Virus record (IMG/VR): IMGVR_UViG_3300006737_000065
Location: 1 to 40,284 of that record
DNA length: 40,284 nucleotides
Reading direction: 5' to 3' (one strand)
Source of the DNA: a virus
Shown: positions 25,400 to 35,347 of the stretch, piece after piece
Layout of the letters: every line of letters begins with the position of its first letter
Numbering within the stretch: position 1 is the first letter of the stretch
Made by a program: the position numbers and the translations under genes
The notes under the pieces: model-generated
Database searches by the model: none
Seen by the model: only the letters and a program-made list of their open reading frames with translations
What the model was told of the DNA's origin: nothing

Positions 25400-26268
25400 T
25401 GGCCATCATTTACACCTACCTTGACCCGGATTCCGACTTTACCGCTGATTCACTAAACCTCAGGTTTGAATCGGCCATCGGAACAACTAGTGGTATAAAC
25501 CAACTTAGTCTCGAAGATCTGTCTTTAGGCGCTCTTAGGCACAACCATCTTCCAAGGCTTGTGCTCCAAGATGGCGTTGCCGACGAAACCACCTACGCAG
25601 ACTTGTCTGGCGGGGTATTGGTGGGTTCCGGCTCGCGGAACATCTTCTCCACCATGAATCACAACGCTTTTAGCTCGACGACCACAGTTGCCGGTACCGC
25701 TACATCTATTGCTGACGTGTCTTATAATCTGCTGCCTTCTAGCATTTCCATAGAACTTGGTATGGACACAGACTCACAAGTGGGGGCCATATTGGTCTTG
25801 GCTAACGCCGACTTGACGAAGATTGTCGTTACGGCGACAGACACAACTGGAACCGATGTCTGGGATCCCAATGAAGATGAGCATTTCGGACTGTTTTACA
25901 TCAAGGTCACGGACTCATCTTCGCCCGCAAAATCCTATGTCCTTGAGCGGACGATGAGGACGTTGTCGCCGAGGGTTACAATATCGACCAAAAGCTATGA
26001 CCCTACCGTTTCCCCTGCAATAACTTATCACTATCCGGGCTTCTACACCAGCGCGACTTCCGCTGACAGGTTGACCAATCAGGATGTGTCCATACGCACT
26101 GTAATCACACCTTCGGATTTAACTGCAGGCGGACTCTCTGACGTTGCGAAGATTGAGCTTATGGCGCAAGCAGGCCTTGGACCAACGGGAGACTGGACGG
26201 CGACTCTGAAGGTAGGTAAGTCTAATCTCACAGCAATCCCGCTTCACACTAAGCTAAATCAACTGTAG
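25399..26268 (+). CDS. Putative beta-rich virion protein
   Basis: The 289-residue protein opens with DSDFTADSLNLRFESAIG and LGALRHNHLPRLV, a start seen in proteins anchoring fibres to short-tailed virions. A Thr/Ser-rich beta region follows. It begins by TAATG overlap. It lies between the tail and the giant protein, so a fibre or collar role is plausible. Confidence 0.55.
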   Translation: MAIIYTYLDPDSDFTADSLNLRFESAIGTTSGINQLSLEDLSLGALRHNHLPRLVLQDGVADETTYADLSGGVLVGSGSRNIFSTMNHNAFSSTTTVAGTATSIADVSYNLLPSSISIELGMDTDSQVGAILVLANADLTKIVVTATDTTGTDVWDPNEDEHFGLFYIKVTDSSSPAKSYVLERTMRTLSPRVTISTKSYDPTVSPAITYHYPGFYTSATSADRLTNQDVSIRTVITPSDLTAGGLSDVAKIELMAQAGLGPTGDWTATLKVGKSNLTAIPLHTKLNQL

Positions 26269-26274
26269 GTCATT

Positions 26275-29200
26275 ATGGCGGAAGAAACTGTCCCGGAAGT
26301 CCCAGAGGTTCCTGAAGCTCCTGTAGCTCCGCCGGAGCCAGAGCCTTCAAAGCCTAACTTTGAAAGGCCTAGTTACGCCGAGTTTATCAAGTTTACTCCT
26401 GATCAACTTAATAAGTACGTTCAGACCCAAGCGGACAAGGGTAACGCCGCTGCTAAACTGATGCGTCCTACGGTAGAAAAGAAGCCCACTACGGACATGA
26501 GCGCGGATTTACGGTCTCGACTGCCGTCTAACGCTTTGAGGCAAGCCGCCTATACAAAAGGCGCAGGCCTCGTCAGCGAACAAGAGTTGGCTCTTGATAA
26601 CATCCTTTCGACCAACAACATTGAGCCTAACAAGGCGGCTAGACAGGACCGCCTTAACGCAATCGTCGGACAGGCTTTGCGGCAGGAAGAGCACGACAAG
26701 CTCGGGGATAACGAGTTTAAAGCCTTGAACGTGATGTCGATGACTCAACTAGGGCGTGAATACAAAGACCTCGCTGACCTCAAAGAGAACTTCCGGCGTG
26801 ACGCTGAAGCATACAATGCTGACCAGAAAAGGCTTCAAGAAGAAGCTAAGAGCAGAAAGGTAAAATACCGCTCGGTGGGCGTTGTAAACGGTAAACTTGT
26901 CGGCACTGCGAACATGACGGGCACAGGCTTTGACGCCCAGCAGGCAGAGGAGATGAAGCCGTCTGCGGAGCAGGTGCTACATTCAGACACTTCAGACCCC
27001 GAGCTTTATAAGAGCGTTTCACTGGGCCTCACGGCTACGCCCACGTCTACAGAGTTTGCGGAGTTTGCGTTTGACAGCCCTACGGAGCGCAAAAAGTACC
27101 TAAGCAATGCCTATCGCCCGCAAAAAACCGCGCTGGCGATGGATGTCTACAAGCCGATTTACGAAGATCCTACAGGCAAAAACCGAGGCATTAACCTAGA
27201 CATCGCGTATACCTCTGCAAAAGCGCACTATATTAAGCAGCTTACAAACAACAAGCCTTTATCGACCTTCGACGTTTCAGAGAGAGACGAGATCCGAACA
27301 GAGGCCGAAGGGCTTGCCCGTGGCGACATCTCCCGTATTGAGCGAAGCACGCCCTCGTTCGTGTACAGGCGTAACGATGACGCCCTCCAGAACTACCTTG
27401 ACGGAACCGGCATTCTCGGGCCTATCTCGACACTTCCAGTGCTCAAGCCTTTGCTCGCGCCCTTTTTGCCCCACCGTAAGATCGCAGGCACCATCGGCAA
27501 ACGGGGCGAAGAGGCCGAAGAAGTTGCCGAAAAGGGCGTTGTTGCCACTTATATCACTGACGGAGGAGTTGCGAACGCGGCTGACTCTATCTTCAGATAC
27601 GCGCCTACAGAGGCAATCGGGGCCGCGTATCATCTTGCGCACAAAGACTATGTCAGAGAGTTTGGTGATAAAGCCTCGGGACGAGGGACTTGGATTCTAA
27701 AGCGGATGGGGCAAATCTGGAACAGTGACCGTCTTGTCGAGGAGATCGCCACTACCACGGACAATGCAGGCAGACTGCTTACAGAGGCTGGGCCGGTCAT
27801 GCTAGGTGAGTTCGGGGAAGCAAATCCCACAACCGCTGCTGTAATGGTGGGCGTTCCCACGTTCGGCATCATGTTGCTAGAGCCGGATGTTTTTATGGGT
27901 CTGCCCTTTGTAGGAAAGGCAGCGAAAGCTTTAGGCGGCGCAGGCAAGACGGCAAAAGGCCTCGCCCGACTTCGCCACGTTGATCGCCTAGATGACGGTA
28001 AAAACCTTCTGACCAAGGCTGTTGACGGCCTCAGCGCGGAACAGAGGACCAACCCCGTTGACGTAGCCGCTGCCCTTCAGAAGGCCGCAAATGATGATAA
28101 GACAGGCGCGGCACGAGCGATTCTTCAACAGGTCGCCTATGATGCTGGGACGCGGGCCGGAGGTCCAGCGGACAGCCTCGTCAACATCGTAAGAAGAGAA
28201 ACAAGCATCATGAAGAGCGAGGCCAAAAACGCAGTAAAGTCGCGGGCCGACGCCGTCAAAGATATTGAAAAAGCTAAAGACGCAAAAACAGCCGCAGAAG
28301 CCTCGGAATCAGTACACATGGCCGTCCGCAACAGTCTTAACGCTTACGGAAACGACCTTCGGGGGGCGCAGGCGGCACTTAACCGTGCGTCAGCCTTCGC
28401 CAAAAAGGCCCAAAACGATCATATTGCCATGGCCACGTCTCGGGCAATGGTGGATGATGATGCGTTTAGCGCCTACATCAGCTCAGGGAAGGCTAAAAAG
28501 CTAGATCAGTACCTAAGCAGTGACGAGGCCAAGACTTTCTTTAAAGGACGGGATGCCGAAATCAAGGCGTTAAGGGAAGAAATAGCCGAGCTAGGGGTCA
28601 AAAAGTTTGACAAGGTCAAGGAGGCCCGAGCGGCCAAAAAAACCATGCGTCAGAAGATTGCCAAGTTCTACCAAAAAGAGGTTACCAGTCCGCTGTCTCG
28701 CCATCAGGCCCGACTGAAGAAGCGGGCAGACGCGGCGATAGCCAAGCAGACAAAGGCTCAAGCGGCCTTGGATCTTACGGTAAACAACGTCAAGGCCTTG
28801 CTGAAACCTAAAGCCGTAGAGATGCTGACACGCACGCTTAAGGGTGTGGGCGGAAGGGGCGTTGACGCTAAGTTTTTAGCAAAACAACAAGACGAGCTAA
28901 ATGCCCAAATCTTGGAGTTACAGAAAACACAACAAGCCGCAGAGGGAACTATTCGGCGGGCGTCAGAGGAGATTGCGACTGCAGAGGGTATCGCCAAGGT
29001 TGTTGGTGAGGAGGTTCAGTTGGGGCCTAAGGCCTTGATGGCCCAAACGCAGATAGCTGAGGCCATGCTTGACAGCCTCACCAAAGTATCTGCTGCTATT
29101 GACGTGGCCAAGACACGCCGTGGTGGTGAGGAGATTAAGAAGCTTATAGAGGAAGGCCGTGGCGTAGATGAGATCGTCGCAGACACTGCGCGTTTAGACG

Positions 29201-32200
29201 AGATCAGAAAGCTCGCCTCCAATGATTTGGCCGCGCTGTCCAATGAGGACTTCTTAGAGGCGCTAACGAAGGCAGACCTCGCCGAGAGAATGTGGGCGGC
29301 ACCTGCGACAATGAACAAGGTCAAGATAAACCTGTTCACGGACGCTTTTACCCGGCCACGCATGTGGTACGCTGCGACATCAATCCGTGTCAACGATTTA
29401 TTTGCCCGTAAGCTGGGGACGATCTTTAATACAAGGGTCGCGCTCTTAGGCCCCCGATTTGGCAAAGGGGTAGACCGGATTGCGAAGCGAACAGCGCGAT
29501 TTGCCCGAGCCGCCGCACAAGACCTGAGCATCGTCGTAAGGTACGCTCCCGAAGCCGAGCGTAGCAACCTAATCAAACAGTACCTTACAAGCGGAGAGAC
29601 TATACAGCTTCGTCCCGGCATTGAAGTCAGTGGTAACATCGGCATGGGAGCATCGTTCTTCGAGACCGCCAAAGAGGGCTTCCTGAACATCGCCCGAGTT
29701 ATCCCTAAGAACGATAAGGCACGGGAGGAGTTCTTTAAGAACCAACAGTCCGCGTCTCTAGAGGCGTTCGTAAAAGCCTTTGTGTCCGATAACGTCTTGG
29801 GGGCAGAGGCCCTTAAGGCGGGTGAGGCTGTGATGAAGTTTGTCGCAAAGCTCAAAGACGCGCCTGCCGATCTAACCTTAGAGGGGATGCAGAAGTTGGC
29901 GTTTGACGCCGTTAAAGACGCGGGCATGAGAAGGGTGGCTGACACCTTTGAAAACATCCCTGCGAAGGACATGTCCTTGTCGTACAAATCTATTGTAGCA
30001 GGCGCGGTAGAGGAGACGTACACTTCTAGGATGGCCAATCTAGTCGGCGCGGGCCTGAACATCCGCAACATCCGCGCCTACGAAAGATTCATCGGTAGAG
30101 GCAAAGAAATTATCCCTATGCGTCAAACTCTTGAAGTTAAGGACATGGTAGTTCTTAAGGCGGACGTAGAGACTTACCGTACAATCACAAACCGGACTCA
30201 GCAGGCGGCTAAAAAGCGAGGGCCAGTCTCTTCGATGGAGAAGGTTGTGACCGAGGCGCAGCCTAATGCGGTGGCCGCGATGGAGCTGATGGACATCGTA
30301 ACGGTAGACGGAATAACATATGGACGTGTAGTTCTAAACGGCAAGCCGAAAGACATCCCCATCAAGGATTTGACGTTACGGGAACCAGAGCTTTCTTTCC
30401 TAGATGTGGCCGATGCGTACTTGCGCTTTGGTCCAGACCTAGTTCAGCAGGCGTATAAGAAAGACTTGTCGAGCAATATCCGCCAAGCGTCGGACGATTT
30501 TATGGAGTTGGTGGCGCACTCTAAAGACGCCAACGGAAACATGCGGATTGTACCAAGGTTTAAGCTTGAGACGTTCTCTAAAAACTTAGACAATATCTCT
30601 AAAAAACTTACAGAGAACCTGTCTGACGTCGGCGCGGGCAATGTGCTGACACAGAACCTAGCGTCAACAACCCTCAAGATGATAAGTCTGTGGAAGAGGC
30701 ATGTACTTACCGGGCTTTTATCTCCGAATCCCGGATTCTTCGTAAATAACCAAGTAGGCGACTTTTCACAGATGGCAACCGAGTTGAGCATCGGTGATGC
30801 AGCTGTGATTTCTATGTACGGCTCTCTAGGTTACGTTCCGTATCTAGGGACACGGCTTCAAGACGCCACGCGAAAAGCCGCACAAGTCGCTGGGGACGTG
30901 GGTCTTAGACTGCCATCGCTGTTCGACGCGACCTTTAACCGCTTCATCGACGATGTTCTCGAAGGGACCGATGAGGTCAAGGTTTACAAGAAGGCAAATG
31001 GCGAGACTGTAAAAGTAAACCCCGCGAAGCTTATGAACGAGGCCCTAGAAGACGGCATGGACGACAGCATCCGGCACGCCGACTGGGGGACAGAGCTTCG
31101 TGAGGCCGTTGATCGCAACATCGGGCTTGTAGAAAAAGGGCTGAAGTCAACCAACTCGGCCATCAAGACCTTACAAGACGCGAAAGACGAATACTTCGAC
31201 ATCATGGACATCACCATGCGGGCGTCACAGCGAAGGCAGCGTCTTCAGTTCTACGCGCATCTGCGATTTAATAAAGGCATGTCCAGAGACGAGGCTGCCG
31301 ACATGATGTCTAGGGCGCTGTACGATTACCAGACAAGCGTAGGCAAGTTCGAGACAGAGTGGATTGCCCGGATCAGCGCCTTTTACACTTTCTCTAAGAA
31401 CGCGATTGCGCAGAACTTTAATGCCCTGTTTCACGGGTCAGACGACTTGCTTGATTACGCCAAGAGACATGCGAGGTTTAACACCAAACAGCAGCGCATG
31501 GAGGCCATGAGTCGTTTTGCTAACGTGGTTTTCCATGAGCAGTACGTTAGCCCTTCGATGGGAATAGGCGAAGGAGAAGACCCCGCAGGCCTCAGCCCGG
31601 CGGAGCAGCGGAGGATAGCGAGAGAACTAGAGCTTCCTGATTGGCTGATGGATTACATGATCTCCGATGTCGGGACGCTGACCAAAGAGGGTCAGAAGAT
31701 GATGTCAGAGCTAGGCAGGGACCGTGTGAACTACGCGAAGACTGTATCGACACGTCTTACGTCCATCGAGTTCCAAAACATGTATTCCGAGATGATTCAC
31801 CTTGTCTCCGGCGCAGCCGTTGCTGGCCTCCGCAAAGACGTAGACTTCGACACCAGAGAGGGAGCCTCTTTTATACTGAAAGAGCTAGTCAATATGATGA
31901 ACCCTATCGCAGAAAATGTCTTCGAGGACACCTTGCGGAAGCTTACTGGACTTCCAATACCCCCAAAATCAACCTACGGGAAGCCGCTTACAGGGGCAGA
32001 GCTTGAGTTCGCCAAGCTGTTCGGCATGACCAACTCTCTTGGTTTGACCGAAACAAACGGCAAAATCAGGTCTAACGACAACCTCATAAAGACCGGCATG
32101 TTGGACATGGCGGGACGCGAAGTGAACCGTTTCCGCCTTATGGCCTCCGTCATATTTGGTACGGATCTAGGCGCATTAACGCCTATCGAGACCCGCGCAT

Positions 32201-32382
32201 ATCTTGCAGGGATGGATAAATCCGAAGTACAAAAGAGACTAACTGTATTGAGTCAGTTAATGAACGTACAGAAAGTTTATCTTTTACACGGCGATCAGAC
32301 TAAAAGCTTCAAAGTCAAATCCGACAAAAGAGAAGTCGGTCGGAAATACAAAAAAGCAGGCAAAGAAGGTATGGTGGAATAA
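26275..32382 (+). CDS. Giant virion protein (2,035 aa), putative ejected protein
   Basis: The largest gene in the window takes 15% of it. The N-terminal 30 residues are Pro/Glu-rich. Helical regions follow. A hydrophobic stretch near residues 520-560 (VPTFGIMLLEPDVFMGLPF) could enter a membrane. Long coiled coils lie at about 640-960. The C-terminal third contains FYTFSKNAIAQNF, recalling the FYTW(T/S)(R/K)N motif of large virion proteins. I found no lysozyme or transglycosylase signature. Short-tailed phages eject such giant proteins to build a channel for DNA entry; that role is inferred. Its stop overlaps the next start (TAATG). Confidence 0.7.
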   Translation: MAEETVPEVPEVPEAPVAPPEPEPSKPNFERPSYAEFIKFTPDQLNKYVQTQADKGNAAAKLMRPTVEKKPTTDMSADLRSRLPSNALRQAAYTKGAGLVSEQELALDNILSTNNIEPNKAARQDRLNAIVGQALRQEEHDKLGDNEFKALNVMSMTQLGREYKDLADLKENFRRDAEAYNADQKRLQEEAKSRKVKYRSVGVVNGKLVGTANMTGTGFDAQQAEEMKPSAEQVLHSDTSDPELYKSVSLGLTATPTSTEFAEFAFDSPTERKKYLSNAYRPQKTALAMDVYKPIYEDPTGKNRGINLDIAYTSAKAHYIKQLTNNKPLSTFDVSERDEIRTEAEGLARGDISRIERSTPSFVYRRNDDALQNYLDGTGILGPISTLPVLKPLLAPFLPHRKIAGTIGKRGEEAEEVAEKGVVATYITDGGVANAADSIFRYAPTEAIGAAYHLAHKDYVREFGDKASGRGTWILKRMGQIWNSDRLVEEIATTTDNAGRLLTEAGPVMLGEFGEANPTTAAVMVGVPTFGIMLLEPDVFMGLPFVGKAAKALGGAGKTAKGLARLRHVDRLDDGKNLLTKAVDGLSAEQRTNPVDVAAALQKAANDDKTGAARAILQQVAYDAGTRAGGPADSLVNIVRRETSIMKSEAKNAVKSRADAVKDIEKAKDAKTAAEASESVHMAVRNSLNAYGNDLRGAQAALNRASAFAKKAQNDHIAMATSRAMVDDDAFSAYISSGKAKKLDQYLSSDEAKTFFKGRDAEIKALREEIAELGVKKFDKVKEARAAKKTMRQKIAKFYQKEVTSPLSRHQARLKKRADAAIAKQTKAQAALDLTVNNVKALLKPKAVEMLTRTLKGVGGRGVDAKFLAKQQDELNAQILELQKTQQAAEGTIRRASEEIATAEGIAKVVGEEVQLGPKALMAQTQIAEAMLDSLTKVSAAIDVAKTRRGGEEIKKLIEEGRGVDEIVADTARLDEIRKLASNDLAALSNEDFLEALTKADLAERMWAAPATMNKVKINLFTDAFTRPRMWYAATSIRVNDLFARKLGTIFNTRVALLGPRFGKGVDRIAKRTARFARAAAQDLSIVVRYAPEAERSNLIKQYLTSGETIQLRPGIEVSGNIGMGASFFETAKEGFLNIARVIPKNDKAREEFFKNQQSASLEAFVKAFVSDNVLGAEALKAGEAVMKFVAKLKDAPADLTLEGMQKLAFDAVKDAGMRRVADTFENIPAKDMSLSYKSIVAGAVEETYTSRMANLVGAGLNIRNIRAYERFIGRGKEIIPMRQTLEVKDMVVLKADVETYRTITNRTQQAAKKRGPVSSMEKVVTEAQPNAVAAMELMDIVTVDGITYGRVVLNGKPKDIPIKDLTLREPELSFLDVADAYLRFGPDLVQQAYKKDLSSNIRQASDDFMELVAHSKDANGNMRIVPRFKLETFSKNLDNISKKLTENLSDVGAGNVLTQNLASTTLKMISLWKRHVLTGLLSPNPGFFVNNQVGDFSQMATELSIGDAAVISMYGSLGYVPYLGTRLQDATRKAAQVAGDVGLRLPSLFDATFNRFIDDVLEGTDEVKVYKKANGETVKVNPAKLMNEALEDGMDDSIRHADWGTELREAVDRNIGLVEKGLKSTNSAIKTLQDAKDEYFDIMDITMRASQRRQRLQFYAHLRFNKGMSRDEAADMMSRALYDYQTSVGKFETEWIARISAFYTFSKNAIAQNFNALFHGSDDLLDYAKRHARFNTKQQRMEAMSRFANVVFHEQYVSPSMGIGEGEDPAGLSPAEQRRIARELELPDWLMDYMISDVGTLTKEGQKMMSELGRDRVNYAKTVSTRLTSIEFQNMYSEMIHLVSGAAVAGLRKDVDFDTREGASFILKELVNMMNPIAENVFEDTLRKLTGLPIPPKSTYGKPLTGAELEFAKLFGMTNSLGLTETNGKIRSNDNLIKTGMLDMAGREVNRFRLMASVIFGTDLGALTPIETRAYLAGMDKSEVQKRLTVLSQLMNVQKVYLLHGDQTKSFKVKSDKREVGRKYKKAGKEGMVE

Positions 32383-32684
32383 TGTCCAACTTAGACCAGC
32401 GCGTAACGGTTCTCGAAGACCAAGTAGGCGGCATCCGTGAAGCGCTTGCCATCGTTCAAAACGAACAAAAGCACTCTGGCAAAACGCTAGACCGCATCGA
32501 AGCCCAACTTACGGAGCTTTCTAACCGCAATCAGTTTGATTGGGGAACCGCGTTAAAAAACCCCCAAACTATAGTTTTGGGCTTGATTCTCGTAGGAGGC
32601 CTGCTTGGGCACGACACGATGATGCTAGCCAACGCTTCAATCAATCCCGCTCTTGCAGGGCAAACCCTTGACATGGTGCCTTAG
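32382..32684 (+). CDS. Coiled coil plus one membrane segment, holin candidate
   Basis: One hundred residues: a heptad coiled coil (about 3-50), then a hydrophobic segment near residues 64-77 (TIVLGLILVGGLLG), then a short tail. This order recalls XhlA-type holin-associated proteins. It lies far from the endolysin gene, which is on the other strand, so a virion or membrane-anchor role is equally possible. It starts by TAATG from the giant gene. A promoter for the next genes lies inside its last codons. Confidence 0.55.
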   Translation: MSNLDQRVTVLEDQVGGIREALAIVQNEQKHSGKTLDRIEAQLTELSNRNQFDWGTALKNPQTIVLGLILVGGLLGHDTMMLANASINPALAGQTLDMVP

Positions 32685-32696
32685 GCACTGTATAGA
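32668..32696 (+). promoter_or_regulatory. Strong sigma70-type promoter
   Basis: TTGACA, a perfect -35, is followed after 17 bp by TATAGA (four of six). The -35 lies within the last codons of the preceding gene. The 52 bp between genes here is among the longest gaps in the plus-strand run. It would give extra transcription of the downstream structural genes, starting with a decoration-like protein that has an AAGGAG site. Confidence 0.6.
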
Positions 32697-32736
32697 AACA
32701 ACATCCGAAGAGGATACGTCTTAAGGAGACATCGAA

Positions 32737-33153
32737 ATGGCATCCATGTTTAAGCAGCGGCTTTTAAAGGCTGGCAGAGACTTCAGTTACTCTATGGCCG
32801 TCAAGGTTGTAGGCGGCGAAACCGGCCTCACCGAGAACACTGTAATGTACCCCAGTGGCTCACAAGGCACTTTTCTGGTCTACAAGCACTCCGCTGCCGA
32901 CGCGGCGACAACGACGGGCCGTTTGCTGATTGCAAAGCATGACATTCCTAACGGTGGTTATGGAATCGGTCTTCCGTGGAAGATGGTCACAGGTCTAAAC
33001 ATCGCAGGCGCTGCTGGCACGGCCATTTACACCGATGCCAACGGGCAGTTGACAGCCGCCGTTGCCGGTGGCATTGTTGGCCGGATTGTTACAGCGCGAA
33101 CGGGTGTGCTCAAGTCAGATGCAGTAGTGTTGTTCGCTCCTGAATCCGAGTAA
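32737..33153 (+). CDS. Putative decoration or head protein, 138 aa
   Basis: A beta-rich Gly/Ala/Thr-heavy protein with AGAAGTAIYTDANGQLTAA and GGIVGRIVTA, a pattern common in capsid-decorating proteins. It is the first gene after the 32668 promoter and has AAGGAG before ATG, implying high expression. A similar plan is seen in the protein at 19885, though the sequences are not clearly homologous by eye. Confidence 0.55.
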   Translation: MASMFKQRLLKAGRDFSYSMAVKVVGGETGLTENTVMYPSGSQGTFLVYKHSAADAATTTGRLLIAKHDIPNGGYGIGLPWKMVTGLNIAGAAGTAIYTDANGQLTAAVAGGIVGRIVTARTGVLKSDAVVLFAPESE

Positions 33154-33165
33154 TAGGGGGCTTAG

Positions 33166-33732
33166 ATGGGCGTTTCACGCATCAGGCCTTCTCGGATATT
33201 GTCCGAAACATCGCTTACGGTGGGCAATTTGCCGGACGGTAGTAGCTCTGATGAGCGAGCTACGTTTGAAATCACAGGACTGCCCACCCGAGGGATTATC
33301 CGTTCGGCACGTTTGATTATTACTGACGGCGCACAAATGCGAAATACCGGCTTGGACGCTATTGTGCTCCATACTAGTGGAACCGCTGCGGCGGGGACGA
33401 CCGCCGACCTGTCTTCCGCAGATATTCAATCTACGCTGGTCGCGATCACCTTTAAGCAGGAGGTAGGAGGCGGAGGGACGGCTCTTGGGGTCAGGCCCAT
33501 CCCTACTGGGATATATATGCTCTGCATCAACATGTTGACCCAATATGTTTTTCCCGCGTCTCCGGGTGGTCCGGCGATAGAATACGGTCCACTATTTTAC
33601 GATGTGTCCGCCGGTGTGCTTGGTCCCGATGCGAACGACGGCAAACTGTATGTGAGCTTCGTTTCAGGGGAGTTCGACTATACGTCTGTGACCTCTGCCA
33701 AGATTGTTCTTGAGATTGAACCCGCGTACTAG
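33166..33732 (+). CDS. Hypothetical beta-rich virion protein, 188 aa
   Basis: No family is recognised. The sequence alternates in a beta pattern with Gly/Ser/Thr-rich turns (GTAAAGTTADL), and it has no enzyme motif. GGGGGC lies upstream of ATG. It sits among small structural genes, so a virion role is likely. Confidence 0.55.
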   Translation: MGVSRIRPSRILSETSLTVGNLPDGSSSDERATFEITGLPTRGIIRSARLIITDGAQMRNTGLDAIVLHTSGTAAAGTTADLSSADIQSTLVAITFKQEVGGGGTALGVRPIPTGIYMLCINMLTQYVFPASPGGPAIEYGPLFYDVSAGVLGPDANDGKLYVSFVSGEFDYTSVTSAKIVLEIEPAY

Positions 33733-33740
33733 GGAGCGGT

Positions 33741-34187
33741 ATGAGCAACATTGCCAAAGGCGCAGCAACCGGGGCCTCAACAGGCGCAACGCTAGGCTCA
33801 ATCGTGCCGGGTGTCGGCACTGTTATCGGGGGCGCTATTGGCGCGGTTGCCGGTGGAATCGGCGGTGCCTTTAAGGACAAAAAGACTAAGAAGGACGCAG
33901 AGGCTCAACAGCTTGCTGCTGGGCAACAGATGGCAGCGCAAAGCGCACAGCGCCCGGTAGACGCCCCGAAGACGCGGTCAATGCAGGATATGCTCGCCGC
34001 AGGACGTAGATCGCGCCTCGCCCGTGAGATGGCTGCTGACGGAGAGAACGGGTTTGAGGCGAGAGTCCGCCGAAAACTGACAGCCGAGGAAAAAGATCCT
34101 ACGATCCGGGGCTACCGAGACACTACCGGGGGCGCCGACATTATAGGAAACATCGACAAGGTTAAGGGCTTGGTGCCGGAAATCTGA
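33741..34187 (+). CDS. Glycine-zipper protein, 148 aa
   Basis: Residues 5-45 are a long glycine-zipper-type hydrophobic segment (GASTGATLGSIVPGVGTVIG and on), expected to insert into or line a membrane. The rest is charged and helical (RSRLAREMAADGENGFEARV). This plan occurs in phage proteins that cross the cell envelope during DNA entry and in some holins. Which applies here is not clear. It ends in a TGATG overlap with the phosphoesterase gene. Confidence 0.6.
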   Translation: MSNIAKGAATGASTGATLGSIVPGVGTVIGGAIGAVAGGIGGAFKDKKTKKDAEAQQLAAGQQMAAQSAQRPVDAPKTRSMQDMLAAGRRSRLAREMAADGENGFEARVRRKLTAEEKDPTIRGYRDTTGGADIIGNIDKVKGLVPEI

Positions 34188-35347
34188 TGGAAGAAATAAC
34201 CGTCAGCGCGCAGGGTCACCGCGTCAAGACTCTGAAGCAGCTACTGAAGCACGCTAAGGTCGATACCAACAAGTGGCGCGTCTCTTCGTGGAAGTGTAAC
34301 TCTTGGGAACAGAGCGTCAAAGGCGGCGAAGACACTATCACGCTTTATCAAGTCAAAGCATACCTTGAACGCAAGATCGAGCCTGACCGCAAACCCGCTC
34401 ATCCCGCTAAGTACATCCCGAGGATTGACACTGGCGTAAGAGAGACCGGGTTGCAAAGCACTTTGTTTGTACCTGATTTGCAGTTGGGCTTTTGCTGGAG
34501 AGACAGGTACACATACTTAGAGCCGATGCACGACCGTACCGCGATGGACGCTGTGGTCGCGTTGGCGAGGGCTATGAAGCCTACAAATATCGTACTCTTG
34601 GGCGACATGCTAGACCTAGCCCCATGGAGTACGCGATTCCCTCGTAAGCCAGAGTATCGACAGACTACCCAGCCCGCGATTGACGAGCTTCACTGGTGGC
34701 TAGCGGACCTGCGTAGCGCATCGCCTGCTAGTAAAATAGTTTACTTGGCTGGAAATCACGAAGAGCGTATCGCCAAGGCAGCGGTCGAGCTTTTGCCTGA
34801 GGCGACAAACGTAGCCCCTGCTTTAGAAACAGATCCCGTACTTAGCCTCAACCGGCTTCTGCATCTTGATCGGCTAGACATCGACTACGTCGGGCCGTAT
34901 GGTGCTGACTGGTGGTTGTGGCCCGAGTCGAACTCTCCCGTCCGAGTGACTCATGGTAACAAAGTTCGCGCAGGCAGCGGGGCAACAGCGACAGCCATCT
35001 CAAAGGCGGCCAGATGGTCCGAGGTCTACGGCCACATCCATAAGGTGGAGTTTGTACAAAAGACGTTTCACGGTCCCAATGGACCTCAGACCGTCACAGC
35101 CATGAGTCCCGGATGCCTTGTGCGTGTTCCGGGGCCGACTCCCGGAGTTTCTCTCGCTCCCGACTGGCAACAAGGCGTCGGAGTAGCTATACTTGACGAG
35201 AACACCAATGACGTTCATATGCACTTACTTCCAATCACTAATGGCCGGGTTGTCTGGGAAGGCAAAGTCTTTGAGGGGCAAGACCCTTACGAGAGAATCG
35301 CCTTTGAGACGGGCTGGAAGCAGTTTATCGGAGATAAAAATGGCTAA
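34187..35347 (+). CDS. Calcineurin-like metallophosphoesterase
   Basis: The 386-residue protein holds all five metal-binding motifs of the family: PDLQ (D97, Q99, with Q in place of the usual H), GDMLD (D140), GNHE (N190, H191), THG (H256) and GHIH (H283, H285). The first 60 residues (VKTLKQLLKHAKVDTNKWRV) form a separate small helical domain, seen in phage members of this family. The substrate is unknown; related enzymes cut phosphomonoesters, phosphodiesters or nucleic acid. The Q in motif I is common in phage members, so the site is probably active. It overlaps both neighbours. Confidence 0.87.
   Translation: MEEITVSAQGHRVKTLKQLLKHAKVDTNKWRVSSWKCNSWEQSVKGGEDTITLYQVKAYLERKIEPDRKPAHPAKYIPRIDTGVRETGLQSTLFVPDLQLGFCWRDRYTYLEPMHDRTAMDAVVALARAMKPTNIVLLGDMLDLAPWSTRFPRKPEYRQTTQPAIDELHWWLADLRSASPASKIVYLAGNHEERIAKAAVELLPEATNVAPALETDPVLSLNRLLHLDRLDIDYVGPYGADWWLWPESNSPVRVTHGNKVRAGSGATATAISKAARWSEVYGHIHKVEFVQKTFHGPNGPQTVTAMSPGCLVRVPGPTPGVSLAPDWQQGVGVAILDENTNDVHMHLLPITNGRVVWEGKVFEGQDPYERIAFETGWKQFIGDKNG

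Noticed and set aside
29016-30071. A 351-codon minus-strand open frame antisense to the giant gene
   Set aside because: It is a shadow with Ser/Arg/Ala-rich noise. It has no coupling and no domain.
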